NCBI GenBank assembly: GCA_001544655.2
Contig: FCOD02000019.1
Coordinates: 1-64,000, forward strand
Reading direction: 5' to 3'
From: Caballeronia turbans
GTDB lineage: Bacteria; Pseudomonadota; Gammaproteobacteria; Burkholderiales; Burkholderiaceae
DNA: 64,000 nucleotides
Made by a program: the position numbers and the translations under genes. The notes beneath the pieces were generated by a model. It was given only the letters and a program-made list of their open reading frames with translations. It ran no database searches and was not told where the DNA came from. Below, in pieces: positions 47,251-57,694 of the stretch. Position 1 is the first letter of the stretch; the number at the start of each line of letters is the position of its first letter.

Positions 47251-48213
47251 ATGCGTATCATCCTTGCTCAACCCCGCGGCTTTTGTGCGGGCGTGGTCCG
47301 TGCGATCGAAATCGTCGATCGGGCCCTCGAACGGCATGGCGCGCCTGTCTATGTGCGTCACGAGATCGTTCACAACCGTCATGTCGTCGACAACCTGCGC
47401 AGCAAGGGTGCGCGTTTCGTCGAGGAACTGGATGAAGTGCCGCACGGCGCGGTCGCGATCTTCAGTGCGCACGGCGTCGCGCAGAGCGTCGAAAAGGATG
47501 CGCAGACGCGCGGGCTCGACGTGCTGGACGCCACTTGCCCGCTCGTCACGAAAGTTCATGTGCAGGGGCGGCAGTACGTATCGCAGGGACGCACGCTCAT
47601 TCTGATCGGCCACGCGGGTCATCCGGAAGTCGAGGGCACGATCGGGCAGATTCCGGCCGAAGTCGTGCTGGTGCAGAGCGAGGCCGAAGTGGAAAAGATG
47701 ACGCTCGCGCCGGACACGCCCGTCGCCTACGTCACGCAGACCACGCTTTCGGTCGATGACACGCGCGGCATCATCGATGCCTTGCAGCGCCGCTTCACGG
47801 ATATCGTCGGCCCGGACACGCGCGACATCTGCTACGCGACGCAAAACCGCCAGGCCGCCGTGCGCGAGCTGTCGAGCCAGGTGGACGTGCTGCTCGTGGT
47901 CGGCGCGACCAACAGTTCCAATTCCAACCGCCTGCGGGAAATCGGCGCCGAGACCGGCGTTCCGAGCTACCTCGTCGCGGACGGTTCAGAGATCAAGCCG
48001 GAGTGGTTTGCCAATGTGCAGACGGTCGGCATCACCGCGGGCGCTTCGGCGCCCGAGGAAATGGTCAAACATGTGATCGATGCCCTGCGCGCGTTCGGAA
48101 ACGTCGAAGTCACGACGATGAACGGCCGCGAGGAGAAGGTCGAATTCAAACTTCCCGCGAAGCTCACTCAGCCGGTCGCCGCCGTTGCGGCAACCGCGAT
48201 TCGCGAAGAATAA
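47251..48213 (+). CDS. ispH: 4-hydroxy-3-methylbut-2-enyl diphosphate reductase
   Basis: A 320-residue IspH/LytB, the last step of the MEP isoprenoid pathway, making IPP and DMAPP for squalene and other terpenoids. The three cluster cysteines are seen: [12 protein letters not shown] (C12), DATCPLV (about 96) and the [10 protein letters not shown] segment (about 195), plus [14 protein letters not shown] and ASAPE. Burkholderiaceae often carry a second copy; this one is tightly followed by hpnH (13 bases after the stop), so it may serve hopanoid supply. Confidence 0.95.
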   Translation: MRIILAQPRGFCAGVVRAIEIVDRALERHGAPVYVRHEIVHNRHVVDNLRSKGARFVEELDEVPHGAVAIFSAHGVAQSVEKDAQTRGLDVLDATCPLVTKVHVQGRQYVSQGRTLILIGHAGHPEVEGTIGQIPAEVVLVQSEAEVEKMTLAPDTPVAYVTQTTLSVDDTRGIIDALQRRFTDIVGPDTRDICYATQNRQAAVRELSSQVDVLLVVGATNSSNSNRLREIGAETGVPSYLVADGSEIKPEWFANVQTVGITAGASAPEEMVKHVIDALRAFGNVEVTTMNGREEKVEFKLPAKLTQPVAAVAATAIREE

Positions 48214-48226
48214 GGAGAGGACGCAA

Positions 48227-49381
48227 TTGTCTATCCCGATGCTCCAGAAGGCCCGCGTAGGCGCCTACATCTTCAAGCAGCACCTGACGGGCAACAAGCG
48301 TTACCCGCTCGCGCTGATGCTGGAACCGCTCTTCCGCTGCAATCTCGCCTGTAACGGCTGCGGCAAGATCGACTATCCGGATCCGATCCTGAACCAGCGC
48401 CTGTCGCTGGAAGAGTGTCTCGGCGCCGTCGACGAATGCGGGGCGCCGGTCGTGTCGATCGCGGGGGGCGAGCCTTTGCTGCACAAGGAAATGCCGCAGA
48501 TCGTGAAGGGCATCATGGCGCGCAAGAAGTTCGTGTATCTCTGCACGAACGCGCTGCTGATGGAAAAGAAGATGGACGATTACGAGCCGAGCCCGTACTT
48601 CGTCTGGTCGGTGCACCTCGACGGCGACCGCGAGGCGCACGATCACTCGGTTTCGCAGCCGGGCACCTACGACAAGGCCGTCGCCGCCATCAAGGAAGCG
48701 AAGCGCCGCGGCTTTCGCGTAAACATCAACTGCACGCTGTTCAACGATGCCGAACCCGAGCGCGTCGCGAAGTTCTTCGACACGCTCGGCCCGATCGGCG
48801 TCGATGGCATCACCGTCTCGCCGGGCTACGCGTATGAGCGCGCGCCGGATCAGCAGCACTTCCTGAATCGCGAAAAGACCAAGAATCTGTTCCGCGAAAT
48901 CTTCAAGCGCGGCAACAACGGCAAGAACTGGTCGTTCAGCCAGTCCACGCTGTTCCTCGACTTCCTCGCGGGCAACCAGACGTATCAGTGCACGCCGTGG
49001 GGCAACCCGGCACGCACGGTGTTCGGTTGGCAAAAGCCCTGCTATCTGGTCGGCGAAGGTTACGTGAAGACCTTCAAGGAACTGATGGAAACCACCGACT
49101 GGGACAAGTACGGCACCGGCAAGTACGAAAAGTGCGCGGACTGCATGGTCCACTGCGGCTTCGAGGCGACGGCCGTGATGGATACGGTGGCGCATCCGCT
49201 CAAGGCCGCGAAGATCGCCCTTTCGGGTCCGCGCACGACGGGCGCATTCGCCAAGGACCTGCCGATCGACAAGCAGCGTCCGGCCGAATACGTGTTCTCG
49301 AAGCACGTCGAAATCAAGCTGGAAGAGATCGGCCGCATGCAGAAGAACAAGGGTTCGAAGACGGCGGCGGCGGTGAACTGA
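48227..49381 (+). CDS. hpnH: Adenosyl-hopene transferase HpnH (radical SAM)
   Basis: A 384-residue radical SAM protein. RCNLACNGCGKID (cluster cysteines CxxxCxxC, about residues 38-46) and SIAGGEPLL are as in HpnH, which adds an adenosyl group to hopene as the first step of extended hopanoids. A C-terminal CADCMVHCGFEA segment is also typical. Start is TTG 48227: AAGGAGAGG lies six bases before it, while ATG 48239 has no ribosome site. It directly follows ispH in the same operon and ends before a strong terminator. Confidence 0.93.
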   Translation: MSIPMLQKARVGAYIFKQHLTGNKRYPLALMLEPLFRCNLACNGCGKIDYPDPILNQRLSLEECLGAVDECGAPVVSIAGGEPLLHKEMPQIVKGIMARKKFVYLCTNALLMEKKMDDYEPSPYFVWSVHLDGDREAHDHSVSQPGTYDKAVAAIKEAKRRGFRVNINCTLFNDAEPERVAKFFDTLGPIGVDGITVSPGYAYERAPDQQHFLNREKTKNLFREIFKRGNNGKNWSFSQSTLFLDFLAGNQTYQCTPWGNPARTVFGWQKPCYLVGEGYVKTFKELMETTDWDKYGTGKYEKCADCMVHCGFEATAVMDTVAHPLKAAKIALSGPRTTGAFAKDLPIDKQRPAEYVFSKHVEIKLEEIGRMQKNKGSKTAAAVN

Positions 49382-49410
49382 GGCGCTTATCGGACGTTTG
49401 GAAATGCGAA

Positions 49411-49441
49411 GGGCGGGTGACTTGGGTCACCCGCCCTTTTT
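49411..49441 (+). terminator. Rho-independent terminator after hpnH
   Basis: A 10-bp perfect stem GGGCGGGTGA (49411-49420) / TCACCCGCCC (49427-49436), 6-base loop, TTTTT tail. It ends the ispH-hpnH transcript. The stretch 49442-49618 shows nothing else but a smaller CGACGGCTCTCGCCGTCG hairpin (49569-49586). Confidence 0.93.
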
Positions 49442-49618
49442 GCTTTCATGTTCGCCGCCCTTGATCTTTGAGGGCCTCCCGATCATCTACGGCGACGGGT
49501 TCCATCGGATCGGCAACGCTTCGAGCGGCGAGATCGAACATTGCCATTTCTACACGCACAAAAAACGCGACGGCTCTCGCCGTCGCGTTCTCGTCAACCA
49601 CTGCTAAGCCGCATCAGC

Positions 49619-49813
49619 TCAGCAGCACTTCCCCGCTCCCGATCCGTACCTCGCCTCCTGACGCTCACGGAAAAACTCCGCATAGCTCATCATCGGCTTG
49701 TCGGGATGCGTCGTCTGCATGTGCGTGACATAAGCGTCGTAATCAGGCATTCCGACCATCAGACGCATCGTCTGGCCGAGATAGCGTCCTGCTTGCCGAA
49801 GATCGGTGAACAT
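49619..49813 (-). CDS. ybdD: YbdD/YjiX-family small protein
   Basis: A 64-residue protein starting [20 protein letters not shown], with the family's [11 protein letters not shown] and a C-terminal CC pair. Family members sit next to CstA-type transporters; here its ATG is ten bases after the cstA stop. The function is thought to be assisting the transporter, which is not proven. Confidence 0.9.
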   Translation of the reverse strand: MFTDLRQAGRYLGQTMRLMVGMPDYDAYVTHMQTTHPDKPMMSYAEFFRERQEARYGSGAGKCC

Positions 49814-49822
49814 CGTGCGCTC

Positions 49823-51907
49823 CTAGTGGCCCGAACGAACCGCTGCGCCCGCGCCGGCGGGCATCGCCTCGAATGGCGTCTCGCGCACCGTCGGCTTCGT
49901 TTCGCGACGCGCGCGCAACACGGCCAGCACGCCGTACACCGCGATGCTCACCACCACGAAGATGAACAACCCGGCAAGCGCCGCATCGACGTAATCGTTG
50001 AAGATGATGCGCTGCATCTCCGCGAGCGACTTCGCCGGCGCCATCACCTTGCCCGCGTCGTACGCGTCCTTCAGCTTGCCCGCGTGCGCGAGGAAGCCGA
50101 CCTTCGGATTCGCGTCGAAAATCTTCTGCCAGCCGGCCGTCAACGTGCAGATGAGCAGCCAGATCGTCGGCACGAGCGTGACCCACGCGTAGCGCTCGCG
50201 CTTCATCTTGAACAGCACGACGGTGCCGAGCATCAGCGCGATGCCCGCGAGCATCTGATTCGAGATGCCGAAGAGCGGCCACAGCGTGTTGATGCCGCCG
50301 AACGGATCGACCACGCCCTGATACAGGAAGTAGCCCCACGCGGCGACGCACAGGCCCGTCGCGATGAGGTTGGCCGGAAGCGACTCCGTGCGGCGCAGCG
50401 CCGGATGGAACGTGCCGAGCAGATCCTGCAGCATGAAGCGGCCGGCGCGCGTGCCCGCATCGACCGCGGTCAGGATGAAGAGCGCTTCGAACAGAATGGC
50501 GAAGTGATACCAGAACGCCATCATCGCCGGGCCGCCGATCACCTGATGAAGAATTTGCGCCATGCCGACCGCGAGCGTCGGCGCGCCGCCGGCACGCGCC
50601 ACGATGGTCGTCTCGCCGACCGCCTTCGCCGTCGCCGTCAGCATGTCCGGCGTCAGCGCGAAGCCCCAGCTCGAGACGGTCTGCGCGACCGCTTCGGGCG
50701 TCGAGCCGAGCAGCGCGGCGGGGCTGTTCATCGCGAAGTACACGCCCGGCTCGATCACGCAGGCGGCGACGAGCGCCATGATCGCGACGAACGACTCCAT
50801 CAGCATCGCGCCATAACCGATGAAGCGCATGTTGACTTCGTTATCGATCATCTTGGGCGTCGTGCCCGACGAGATGAGCGCATGGAAGCCCGACACCGCG
50901 CCGCACGCGATCGTGATGAACAGGAACGGGAACAGGTTGCCCGACCACACCGGCCCGCTGCCATCGACAAACTTGGTGAACGCCGGCATCTTCAGTTCGG
51001 GCGCGACGATCAGAATGCCGACCGCGAGACCCAGAATCGTGCCGATCTTGAGGAAAGTCGACAGATAATCGCGCGGCGCGAGCAGCAGCCACACCGGCAG
51101 CACCGACGCGACGAAACCGTAGCCGATCAGGATCCACACGAGCTGCACGCCGGTGAACGTGAAATACGGCGCGAACGTCGCCGATTCCGCGACCTGGCCG
51201 CCGTACACGATCGCGAGCATCAGGCCGATGAAACCGATGATCGACACCTCGCCGATGCGCCCCGGACGGATGTAGCGCGTATAGACGCCCATGAAGAGCG
51301 CGATCGGAATGGTCGCCGCGACGGTGAACGTGCCCCACGGCGAATTGGTCAGCGCTTTGACGACGATCAGCGCGAGCACCGCGAGAATGATCACCATGAT
51401 GAGGAACGCGCCGAAAAGCGCGATCACGCCGGGCACGGTGCCCAGCTCCATCTTGATGAGATCGCCGAGCGAGCGGCCGTCGCGTCGCGTCGAGATGAAC
51501 AGGATGACGAAATCCTGCACCGCGCCCGCGAACACCACACCGGCGAGTATCCACAGCATGCCGGGCGTGTAGCCCATCTGCGCGGCCAGCACAGGGCCTA
51601 CCAGCGGGCCCGCGCCCGCGATCGCGGCGAAGTGATGGCCGAAGAGCACGTACTTGTTCGTCGGCACGTAGTCGAGGCCATCGTTATGACGAACGGCCGG
51701 CGTCATGCGCAGGCCGTCGAGTTGCAGCACTTTCGCCGCAACGAAGCGCGAATAGAACCGATAAGCGATGAGATAGACGCAGACCGCCGCGATGACGATC
51801 CACAGTGCGCTGATACGCTCGCCGTGCGCGAGTGCAATGGTGCCGAATGCGAACGCGCCCAATAGCGCGAGCGCGATCCAGACCAGGAATCCGGAAGCCC
51901 GATTCAT
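49823..51907 (-). CDS. cstA: Carbon starvation protein A family transporter
   Basis: A 694-residue membrane protein with about 16-18 helices. The CstA N-terminal region contains YRFYSRFVAAKVL (about 50) and the HHFAAIAGAGPLVGPVLAA motif (about 91-110); GRSLGDLIKMELG and CGAVSGFHALISSGTTPKM (about 337-355) are also diagnostic. Family members take up pyruvate (BtsT) or peptides. It is encoded with ybdD, and divergent from a Cache-domain two-component pair likely to control it. Confidence 0.95.
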   Translation of the reverse strand: MNRASGFLVWIALALLGAFAFGTIALAHGERISALWIVIAAVCVYLIAYRFYSRFVAAKVLQLDGLRMTPAVRHNDGLDYVPTNKYVLFGHHFAAIAGAGPLVGPVLAAQMGYTPGMLWILAGVVFAGAVQDFVILFISTRRDGRSLGDLIKMELGTVPGVIALFGAFLIMVIILAVLALIVVKALTNSPWGTFTVAATIPIALFMGVYTRYIRPGRIGEVSIIGFIGLMLAIVYGGQVAESATFAPYFTFTGVQLVWILIGYGFVASVLPVWLLLAPRDYLSTFLKIGTILGLAVGILIVAPELKMPAFTKFVDGSGPVWSGNLFPFLFITIACGAVSGFHALISSGTTPKMIDNEVNMRFIGYGAMLMESFVAIMALVAACVIEPGVYFAMNSPAALLGSTPEAVAQTVSSWGFALTPDMLTATAKAVGETTIVARAGGAPTLAVGMAQILHQVIGGPAMMAFWYHFAILFEALFILTAVDAGTRAGRFMLQDLLGTFHPALRRTESLPANLIATGLCVAAWGYFLYQGVVDPFGGINTLWPLFGISNQMLAGIALMLGTVVLFKMKRERYAWVTLVPTIWLLICTLTAGWQKIFDANPKVGFLAHAGKLKDAYDAGKVMAPAKSLAEMQRIIFNDYVDAALAGLFIFVVVSIAVYGVLAVLRARRETKPTVRETPFEAMPAGAGAAVRSGH

Positions 51908-52000
51908 GGCGTCTCCTTAGTTATTGACCCGTCAGGTCGATGGATGCGCCGTGATAGCGCATTGGGCGGTAGTATTCGCTTTCGCCCGGGCGCTTACAAG

Positions 52001-52038
52001 CGCATAACTACGTATGCGTACTACGTGGCTTCACGTAG
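52001..52038. promoter_or_regulatory. Palindrome pair in the cstA/sensor kinase divergent region
   Basis: Two inverted repeats lie side by side: CGCATA/TATGCG (52001-52018) and CTACGTG-GCTT-CACGTAG (52021-52038). ACTACGT also recurs directly (52007-52013, 52020-52026). The block sits 18 bases before the kinase ATG and 94 bases before the cstA ATG, a good place for an autoregulator site. No protein is shown to bind. Confidence 0.4.
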
Positions 52039-52055
52039 CGGAAAACCCTGTATCA

Positions 52056-53483
52056 ATGAATCTCAAGGCAAAGATCTTCCTGCTTGCGATCGTGCCGTTC
52101 GCGCTGGCGATCGGTGGAATCACCTACGGTGTACGCCAGCAGGCGCAGTCGCTCGCGCAGGCGCAGCACGAGACGACGCAGGCCGCCTACATGGCGAGCA
52201 AGGAGATCGAGCTGCGGCATTACGTCGAGATCGCGAAGAGCGCGATCGCGCCATACTATGATGCTCCCGCGACCGACCCGCGCAGCGACGACGAACGCCG
52301 CCGCCTCGCGCTCGACGCGCTGCAGCGGCTCGATTTCGGACAGGACGGCTACTTTTTCGTCTACACGATGCACGGCACATCGCTCATGCATCCGCGCCAG
52401 CCGGATCTCGTCGGACGCGACCTCTGGCTGATGCGCGACCCGAACGGCGCGCTGACCATTCAGGAACTCATCGAACAGGCATCGAAAGGCGGCGGCTACG
52501 TCCGGTACGTCTGGCGGCGGCCGTCCACCGGACTGATCGCGCCCAAGCTCGGTTACGTGGTGCCGCTCGAGCGCTGGGGCTGGATGATGGGCACGGGCAT
52601 CTATCTGGAGGATGTCGAGACGACGCTTGCGCGCATCGACTCGCAGGCGGCCACGAATATCGAGCGCACGCTGATGTGGATCGGCGCGATCGCGCTCGCC
52701 GGGCTCGCGATCATCGCGGTGTGCGGCGCGGTGCTCAACATCAGCGAGCATCGAAGCGCCGATGCGAAGCTGAAGCGCCTCGCGCGGCAAGTGGTGGATT
52801 CGCAGGAACAGGAACGCGCGCGGCTCTCGCGCGAGTTGCACGACGGCATCAGCCAGATGCTCGTCTCGGTGAAGCTGCTGCTCGAATCGGCGCTCGCGCG
52901 TTTCGAGCATGGCACGGCGCGCGAGCCGACCGCGGAGGCCGCGCTCGCGACGAGCCTCGGACGTCTCTCGGGCACGCTGCGCGAAGTGCGCCGCATCTCG
53001 CATGCGCTGCGCCCCGCGATGCTCGACGACCTCGGTCTCGCCGCGGCGCTGGAGCAGCTCGTGCGCGAATTCGACGGCCAGGACGGCATCGAGGCGCGCT
53101 TCGAATCGATGGACGACGGCAAGCCCTGTGCGACGCAGCGCACGACGCTGCCCGATCCCGTCAACACCGTGCTCTTTCGCATCGCGCAGGAAGCGCTGAC
53201 CAACATCGCGCGGCACGCGCAGGCATCGCGCGCGGTGATCACGCTCGATATCGCCGCGCACGCCGTCACGCTCGACATCACCGACAACGGCCGCGGCTTC
53301 GACGCGCATGGCGCGCTCTCCGATCCGGCGAGCGGCGTCGGACTGCGCAACATGCGCGAGCGGCTCGACACGCTCGGCGGCACGCTGGCGATCGGCTCGC
53401 AACTCGGCCGCACGTCGATCACCGCGAGCGTGCCGCTGCCGCTCGCCGCACCCAATCTTCAAGGACTTACCGATGAGCGCTGA
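52056..53483 (+). CDS. Cache-domain sensor histidine kinase
   Basis: A 475-residue kinase: helix 1 (about 7-27), periplasmic single-Cache domain (about 35-200; DFGQDGYFFVYTMHGTSLMHP is the Cache core), helix 2 (about 206-230), a HisKA_3 helix with LSRELHDGISQMLV (His about 273) and HATPase with DITDNGRGFD and GVGLRNMRER. Cache domains of this kind bind small organic acids. The stop overlaps its response regulator gene by 11 bases. Its position suggests control of cstA. Confidence 0.93.
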   Translation: MNLKAKIFLLAIVPFALAIGGITYGVRQQAQSLAQAQHETTQAAYMASKEIELRHYVEIAKSAIAPYYDAPATDPRSDDERRRLALDALQRLDFGQDGYFFVYTMHGTSLMHPRQPDLVGRDLWLMRDPNGALTIQELIEQASKGGGYVRYVWRRPSTGLIAPKLGYVVPLERWGWMMGTGIYLEDVETTLARIDSQAATNIERTLMWIGAIALAGLAIIAVCGAVLNISEHRSADAKLKRLARQVVDSQEQERARLSRELHDGISQMLVSVKLLLESALARFEHGTAREPTAEAALATSLGRLSGTLREVRRISHALRPAMLDDLGLAAALEQLVREFDGQDGIEARFESMDDGKPCATQRTTLPDPVNTVLFRIAQEALTNIARHAQASRAVITLDIAAHAVTLDITDNGRGFDAHGALSDPASGVGLRNMRERLDTLGGTLAIGSQLGRTSITASVPLPLAAPNLQGLTDER

Positions 53484-54111
53484 ACCCGCCCGCATCATTC
53501 TCGTGGACGATCACCCGCTCGTGCGCGACGGCTTGCGCGCCCGACTCGACTCCGTGCCGCGTCTTTGCGTGACCGGCGAGGCGGGCAACGCAAAAGAAGC
53601 GCTCGCGCTCGCCGCCGACGAATCGAATCCGCCCGATCTCGCGCTGATGGACGTCGGCATGGCGGGCATGAGCGGCATCGAGCTGGCGGCGCTTTTTCAC
53701 GAGCGGCATCCGGGCATCCGCGTGCTGATGCTGTCGATGCACGACAACGTGGAGTACGTGAAGCAGGCGGTGCGCGCGGGCGCGAGCGGCTACGTGCTGA
53801 AGGATTCGCCCGCCGCGGAGATCCTTCAGGCGATCGACGCGGTGCTCGCCGGAAAGACCTTTTTCAGCGCCGGGCTCGCCGCACGCATGATTCAGGCACA
53901 GTCGATGCAGACGCCGCTCGAACGCCTGACGCCGCGTGAGCGCGACGTCCTCGACGCGCTGGCCGAGGGCTTATCGAGCAAGCAGATCGCGCAGCAGCAC
54001 GGGCTGTCGGTGCGCACGGTGGAAACGCATCGCCTGAATTTGAAGCGCAAACTGGATATCGACGGACAGGCCGAGCTGATCAAGTTCGCGGTGGAGCACC
54101 GCCGAACGTGA
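53473..54111 (+). CDS. LuxR/NarL-family response regulator
   Basis: A 212-residue regulator: receiver (about 1-125, acidic pair D12-D13, phosphorylation site D60 in LMDVGMAG, conserved KDSP Lys) and LuxR helix-turn-helix (about 147-205, LTPRERDVLDALAEG, VRTVETHRLNLKRKL). It overlaps the kinase gene by 11 bases, the standard cognate arrangement. Targets likely include the divergent cstA-ybdD, by inference. Confidence 0.93.
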   Translation: MSAEPARIILVDDHPLVRDGLRARLDSVPRLCVTGEAGNAKEALALAADESNPPDLALMDVGMAGMSGIELAALFHERHPGIRVLMLSMHDNVEYVKQAVRAGASGYVLKDSPAAEILQAIDAVLAGKTFFSAGLAARMIQAQSMQTPLERLTPRERDVLDALAEGLSSKQIAQQHGLSVRTVETHRLNLKRKLDIDGQAELIKFAVEHRRT

Positions 54112-54154
54112 CGCCCGGCCTCGGCGGAAGACACGAAGCGCGACGAGACGCGAC

Positions 54155-54772
54155 TCAGCCTGCGGACCGGGCGTTGTGCTCGGAAAGGAATTTGATGAGG
54201 CCGTCGACGCCGCCCTTTTGCAACTGGCCGGCGAATTGTTGCTGGTAGACCTGGATGAGCCACGCGCCCATCATGTCGATGTCGTAGATTTTCCAGCCCT
54301 GCGGCGTCTTCTCCAGACGATAGCGCACGGGGTTGTCGCCGCCCGTGGAAATGACGTGCGATTCGACCACTGTGTCTTTCGTGTTGGCATCGATGTTGGG
54401 CGCATCGAACTTGAACTTCACGTCCTGATCGCGCAATTGCGAGAGCGAGGCCGCATACGTGCGAACCAGAAGCGTTTGGAACTGGTCGTAAAGCTGCTTT
54501 TGCTGCTCGGGCGTGGCGCTCGCCCAGGCCTTGCCCACCGCGATGCGCGTGGTGCGCTGGAAGTCGGTAGCGGGCAGGAAGCGCGTTTCGACGAGCTGCG
54601 TGATCTTCGCCATGTCGCCGCCGCGCGCCTGCGGGTCGGCCTTCATCGCGTTGACAGTGCCTTCGACGGCGCTCTTCACGACGGCATCGGGACTCGTTTG
54701 TGCGAGTGCCTCGCCCGCGAAGGACAGCGAGGCTAGGAGGAAAGCGAAGCAAATAGACAGATAGCGTTTCAT
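54155..54772 (-). CDS. MlaC/HpnM-family periplasmic lipid-binding protein
   Basis: A 205-residue protein with a signal peptide (about 1-25, EALAQ) and the MlaC/Ttg2D domain (about 30-195: LVETRFLPATDFQRTTRIAVG, FQTLLVRTYAASL, GWKIYDIDMMGAWLIQVYQQQF, GVDGLIKFL). MlaC shuttles phospholipids across the periplasm; the HpnM subgroup is found with hopanoid genes. The adjacent divergent hpnN-mlaA genes support HpnM. No MlaD, E or F genes are adjacent. Confidence 0.85.
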   Translation of the reverse strand: MKRYLSICFAFLLASLSFAGEALAQTSPDAVVKSAVEGTVNAMKADPQARGGDMAKITQLVETRFLPATDFQRTTRIAVGKAWASATPEQQKQLYDQFQTLLVRTYAASLSQLRDQDVKFKFDAPNIDANTKDTVVESHVISTGGDNPVRYRLEKTPQGWKIYDIDMMGAWLIQVYQQQFAGQLQKGGVDGLIKFLSEHNARSAG

Positions 54773-55033
54773 GGCACCCGTTCTCTAATCAGGTTTGGTG
54801 GCGCGGGTTGTGCGGCCTTCGGACATTGCAGCGGCGGCCAGCTGGCTGCGAGGTCAGTATATCGACACCGCCGCGCCGCAACAGTTCAAGCATGGAGTGT
54901 TGCGGTGCGCCCGGTATACTTGCGCGGCTTCCCACGTCGTTTCATGGAGTGATCCGGATCCCGGCGGTCGGCATCATGCAATTCGCGCGTTCGCACGCAC
55001 AAAAGATAACAGGGCACACCAGGTAGCGTCTTC

Positions 55034-57694
55034 ATGCTGACGTCCAACATTACTCGCTTCGTCACCCTCGCCATCCGCCGGCCGGCGTGGATTATCGCCG
55101 TTTCGCTGCTGCTCGGCGTGCTCTCCACGATTTATGTCGTCCATCACTTCAGAATCAGCACCGATGTCAGCCAGCTGATCGAGACGGAGCCCGAGTGGGC
55201 TGCGCGCAGCAAGGCGATCGACGCGGCGTTTCCGCAGCGCGGCGCGGCGCTGCTGATCGTCGTTCAGGCGCCGGCGCAGGAATTCGCCGATGCGGCCGCG
55301 AACGAGCTCGCCGCCGCGCTCGCGAAAGAGCCGGAGCGCTTCAGGTCGGTGTCGCAGCCCGAGGGCGGCGCGTTCTTCGAGCACAACGGCCTGCTCTATC
55401 TGCCGACGGACAAGGTCGAACAGGTCACGAAGCAGCTCGTAGAGGCGCGCCCGCTCATCAACACGCTCGCGCACGACCCGACGCTCACCGGCCTCGCGCA
55501 GACCCTCAACACGACGCTCAATCTGCCGCTGACGCTCGGACAGGTCAGCCTCGGCCAGATGGCGGGTCTGCTCGGCAGGAGCGCGGCCGTGCTCGACCGC
55601 GTGCTCGCGAATCAGCCCGCCGCATTCTCCTGGCGCGGCCTCGCGGATTCGCCAAACAGCGCGGCGCCCGGGCGTGCGTTCGTCACCGTGTTGCCGGAAC
55701 TGAACTTCAATGCGCTGAAGGCGGCGGCGGGGACATCGGAAGAGATTCGCGCGAAGGCCGCCGAGCTCGGCATCGACAAAAAGTATGGGGCGACGCTGCA
55801 TCTGACGGGCGCACAGCCGCTCGCCGACGAGGAATTCGCATCCGTGCAGGACGGCGCCGTGCTCAATGGCGCCCTGACCTTCCTCGTCGTGCTGATGATC
55901 CTCTGGGTCGCGCTGCGCTCGAAGCGCATGATCCTCGCGGTGTTCATCACGCTCTTCGTCGGGCTCGCGATCACCGCCGCGCTCGGCCTCATGATGGTCC
56001 ACGCGCTCAACATGATCTCGGTCGCGTTCATGGTGCTGTTCGTCGGCCTGGGCGTGGACTTCGGCATCCAGTTCGGCGTGAAGTATCGCGAGGAGCGTTA
56101 CCGGCACAAGCGGCTCGACGTCTCGCTCGCGGAAACCGCGCGCCATGTCGCCGTGCCGCTCACGCTCGCCGCCGCCGCGACCGCCGCGAGCTTCTTCTCG
56201 TTTCTGCCGACCGCGTATCGCGGCGTCTCGGAGCTGGGGCTGATCGCGGGCGTCGGCATGTTCGTGGCCTACGCGACCAACATGACGCTGTTGCCCGCGC
56301 TCATCAAAGTGTTCGCGCCGCCGGGCGAAGCGCAGTCACCGGGCTTTCCGGTGCTCGCGCCCGTCGACGAGTTCCTCGACCGGCATCGCAAGCCGGTGCT
56401 CATCGGCACGCTCGTGGTCGTCATCGGCGCGCTGCCGCTGCTCTTCGATCTGCGCTTCGACTTCAATCCGCTGCATCTGAAAGACCCGCATACCGAGTCG
56501 ATGGCGACGCTCATCGCGCTCAAGGACTCGCCGGAAGGCGCGGTGAACGATGTCGCGGTGCTCGCGCCCTCGCTCGCCGACGCCGACGGCATCGCGGCGA
56601 AACTGCGGAAACTGCCGGAAGTCGGGAGCGCGACGACGCTCTCCTCGCTCATCCCGTCCGATCAGCCGAAGAAACTCGAGCTCATCAAGGCCGCCGCCGA
56701 TCAACTGCTGCCCGCGCTCGATCAGCAGACGGCAGCGCCCGTGACGGACGCCGTGCGCGTCGCGGCGCTCAAACGCGTGTCGAACCAGCTTTCGCTCGCC
56801 GCCGACGAGCATCCCGGCCCCGGCGACAAGGAAGCGAAGCATCTTTCGGAGACGCTCGCAAAGCTGGCGCAAGCCGACGCCGCGACGCGCGACCGCGCCG
56901 AGCACGCGATGGCCGAGCCGCTGCGCCTCGCGCTCGCGCAGTTGCGCGCGCTCCTGACGCCTGCGGAAATCACGCGCGACACGCTGCCGCCGCAGATGGT
57001 CGCGTCGTTCGTGACGCCGCAGGGCGAAGCGCTCGTCGACATCGCGCCGAGGATCCCGCCCGGGGTCGATCCCAACGACGACGCGCTCCTCGCCCGCTTC
57101 GCCGACGCAGTGCAGAAGGCCGCGCCCGACGCGATCGGCGGGCCGATTTCCGTGCGCCATTCGGCGGAGACGATCATCAAGGCGTTCGAGCAGGCGGCGC
57201 TCTACTCGCTCATCGCGATCGCCGTGCTGCTGTGGATCGCGCTGCGCCGTTTTGGCGACGTTTTGAGAACTTTGGTACCGTTGCTCGTCTCCGCGATCGT
57301 CACGCTGGAACTGTGCGTCGTCTTCAGGATGCCGCTCAACTTCGCGAACATCATCGCGCTGCCGCTGATGCTGGGCGTCGGCGTGGCGTTCAAGATCTAT
57401 TTCGTGATGGCGTGGCGTTCCGGGCAGACGCGGTTGCTTCAGTCCAGCCTCACGCATGCCGTTATGTTCAGTGCGGCCACGACGGCGACGGCGTTCGGAA
57501 GCCTGTGGTTCTCTCATCATCCGGGCACGTCCAGCATGGGGCGGCTGCTGGCGCTGTCGCTCTTTTGCACGCTCATCGGCGCGGTGGTCTTCCAGCCCGT
57601 CCTGATGGGCAAACCGCGCAAGGTGCGCGCGGCCGCCCGCGCGAAGCTCAGGGCGGCGCAACGACATGACAACCTAAGAGGAATTGAAGAATGA
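55034..57694 (+). CDS. hpnN: Hopanoid-associated RND transporter HpnN
   Basis: An 886-residue RND/MMPL protein with two halves, each a periplasmic domain and six helices. Helix 1 follows [20 protein letters not shown]; the first helix bundle ends with [19 protein letters not shown] (about 337-355) and the second half repeats this with [15 protein letters not shown] (about 778). The opening [18 protein letters not shown] is typical of HpnN, which moves hopanoids toward the outer membrane. ATG 55034 is used; the ATGA overlap with the mlaA-like gene at 57691 gives coupling. Confidence 0.93.
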   Translation: MLTSNITRFVTLAIRRPAWIIAVSLLLGVLSTIYVVHHFRISTDVSQLIETEPEWAARSKAIDAAFPQRGAALLIVVQAPAQEFADAAANELAAALAKEPERFRSVSQPEGGAFFEHNGLLYLPTDKVEQVTKQLVEARPLINTLAHDPTLTGLAQTLNTTLNLPLTLGQVSLGQMAGLLGRSAAVLDRVLANQPAAFSWRGLADSPNSAAPGRAFVTVLPELNFNALKAAAGTSEEIRAKAAELGIDKKYGATLHLTGAQPLADEEFASVQDGAVLNGALTFLVVLMILWVALRSKRMILAVFITLFVGLAITAALGLMMVHALNMISVAFMVLFVGLGVDFGIQFGVKYREERYRHKRLDVSLAETARHVAVPLTLAAAATAASFFSFLPTAYRGVSELGLIAGVGMFVAYATNMTLLPALIKVFAPPGEAQSPGFPVLAPVDEFLDRHRKPVLIGTLVVVIGALPLLFDLRFDFNPLHLKDPHTESMATLIALKDSPEGAVNDVAVLAPSLADADGIAAKLRKLPEVGSATTLSSLIPSDQPKKLELIKAAADQLLPALDQQTAAPVTDAVRVAALKRVSNQLSLAADEHPGPGDKEAKHLSETLAKLAQADAATRDRAEHAMAEPLRLALAQLRALLTPAEITRDTLPPQMVASFVTPQGEALVDIAPRIPPGVDPNDDALLARFADAVQKAAPDAIGGPISVRHSAETIIKAFEQAALYSLIAIAVLLWIALRRFGDVLRTLVPLLVSAIVTLELCVVFRMPLNFANIIALPLMLGVGVAFKIYFVMAWRSGQTRLLQSSLTHAVMFSAATTATAFGSLWFSHHPGTSSMGRLLALSLFCTLIGAVVFQPVLMGKPRKVRAAARAKLRAAQRHDNLRGIEE

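Noticed and set aside
49541-51865. A 774-codon plus-strand frame opposite cstA
   Set aside because: Composition is dominated by Arg, His, Asp and Glu, as expected from the antisense of a high-GC membrane protein gene; cstA on the other strand is certain.
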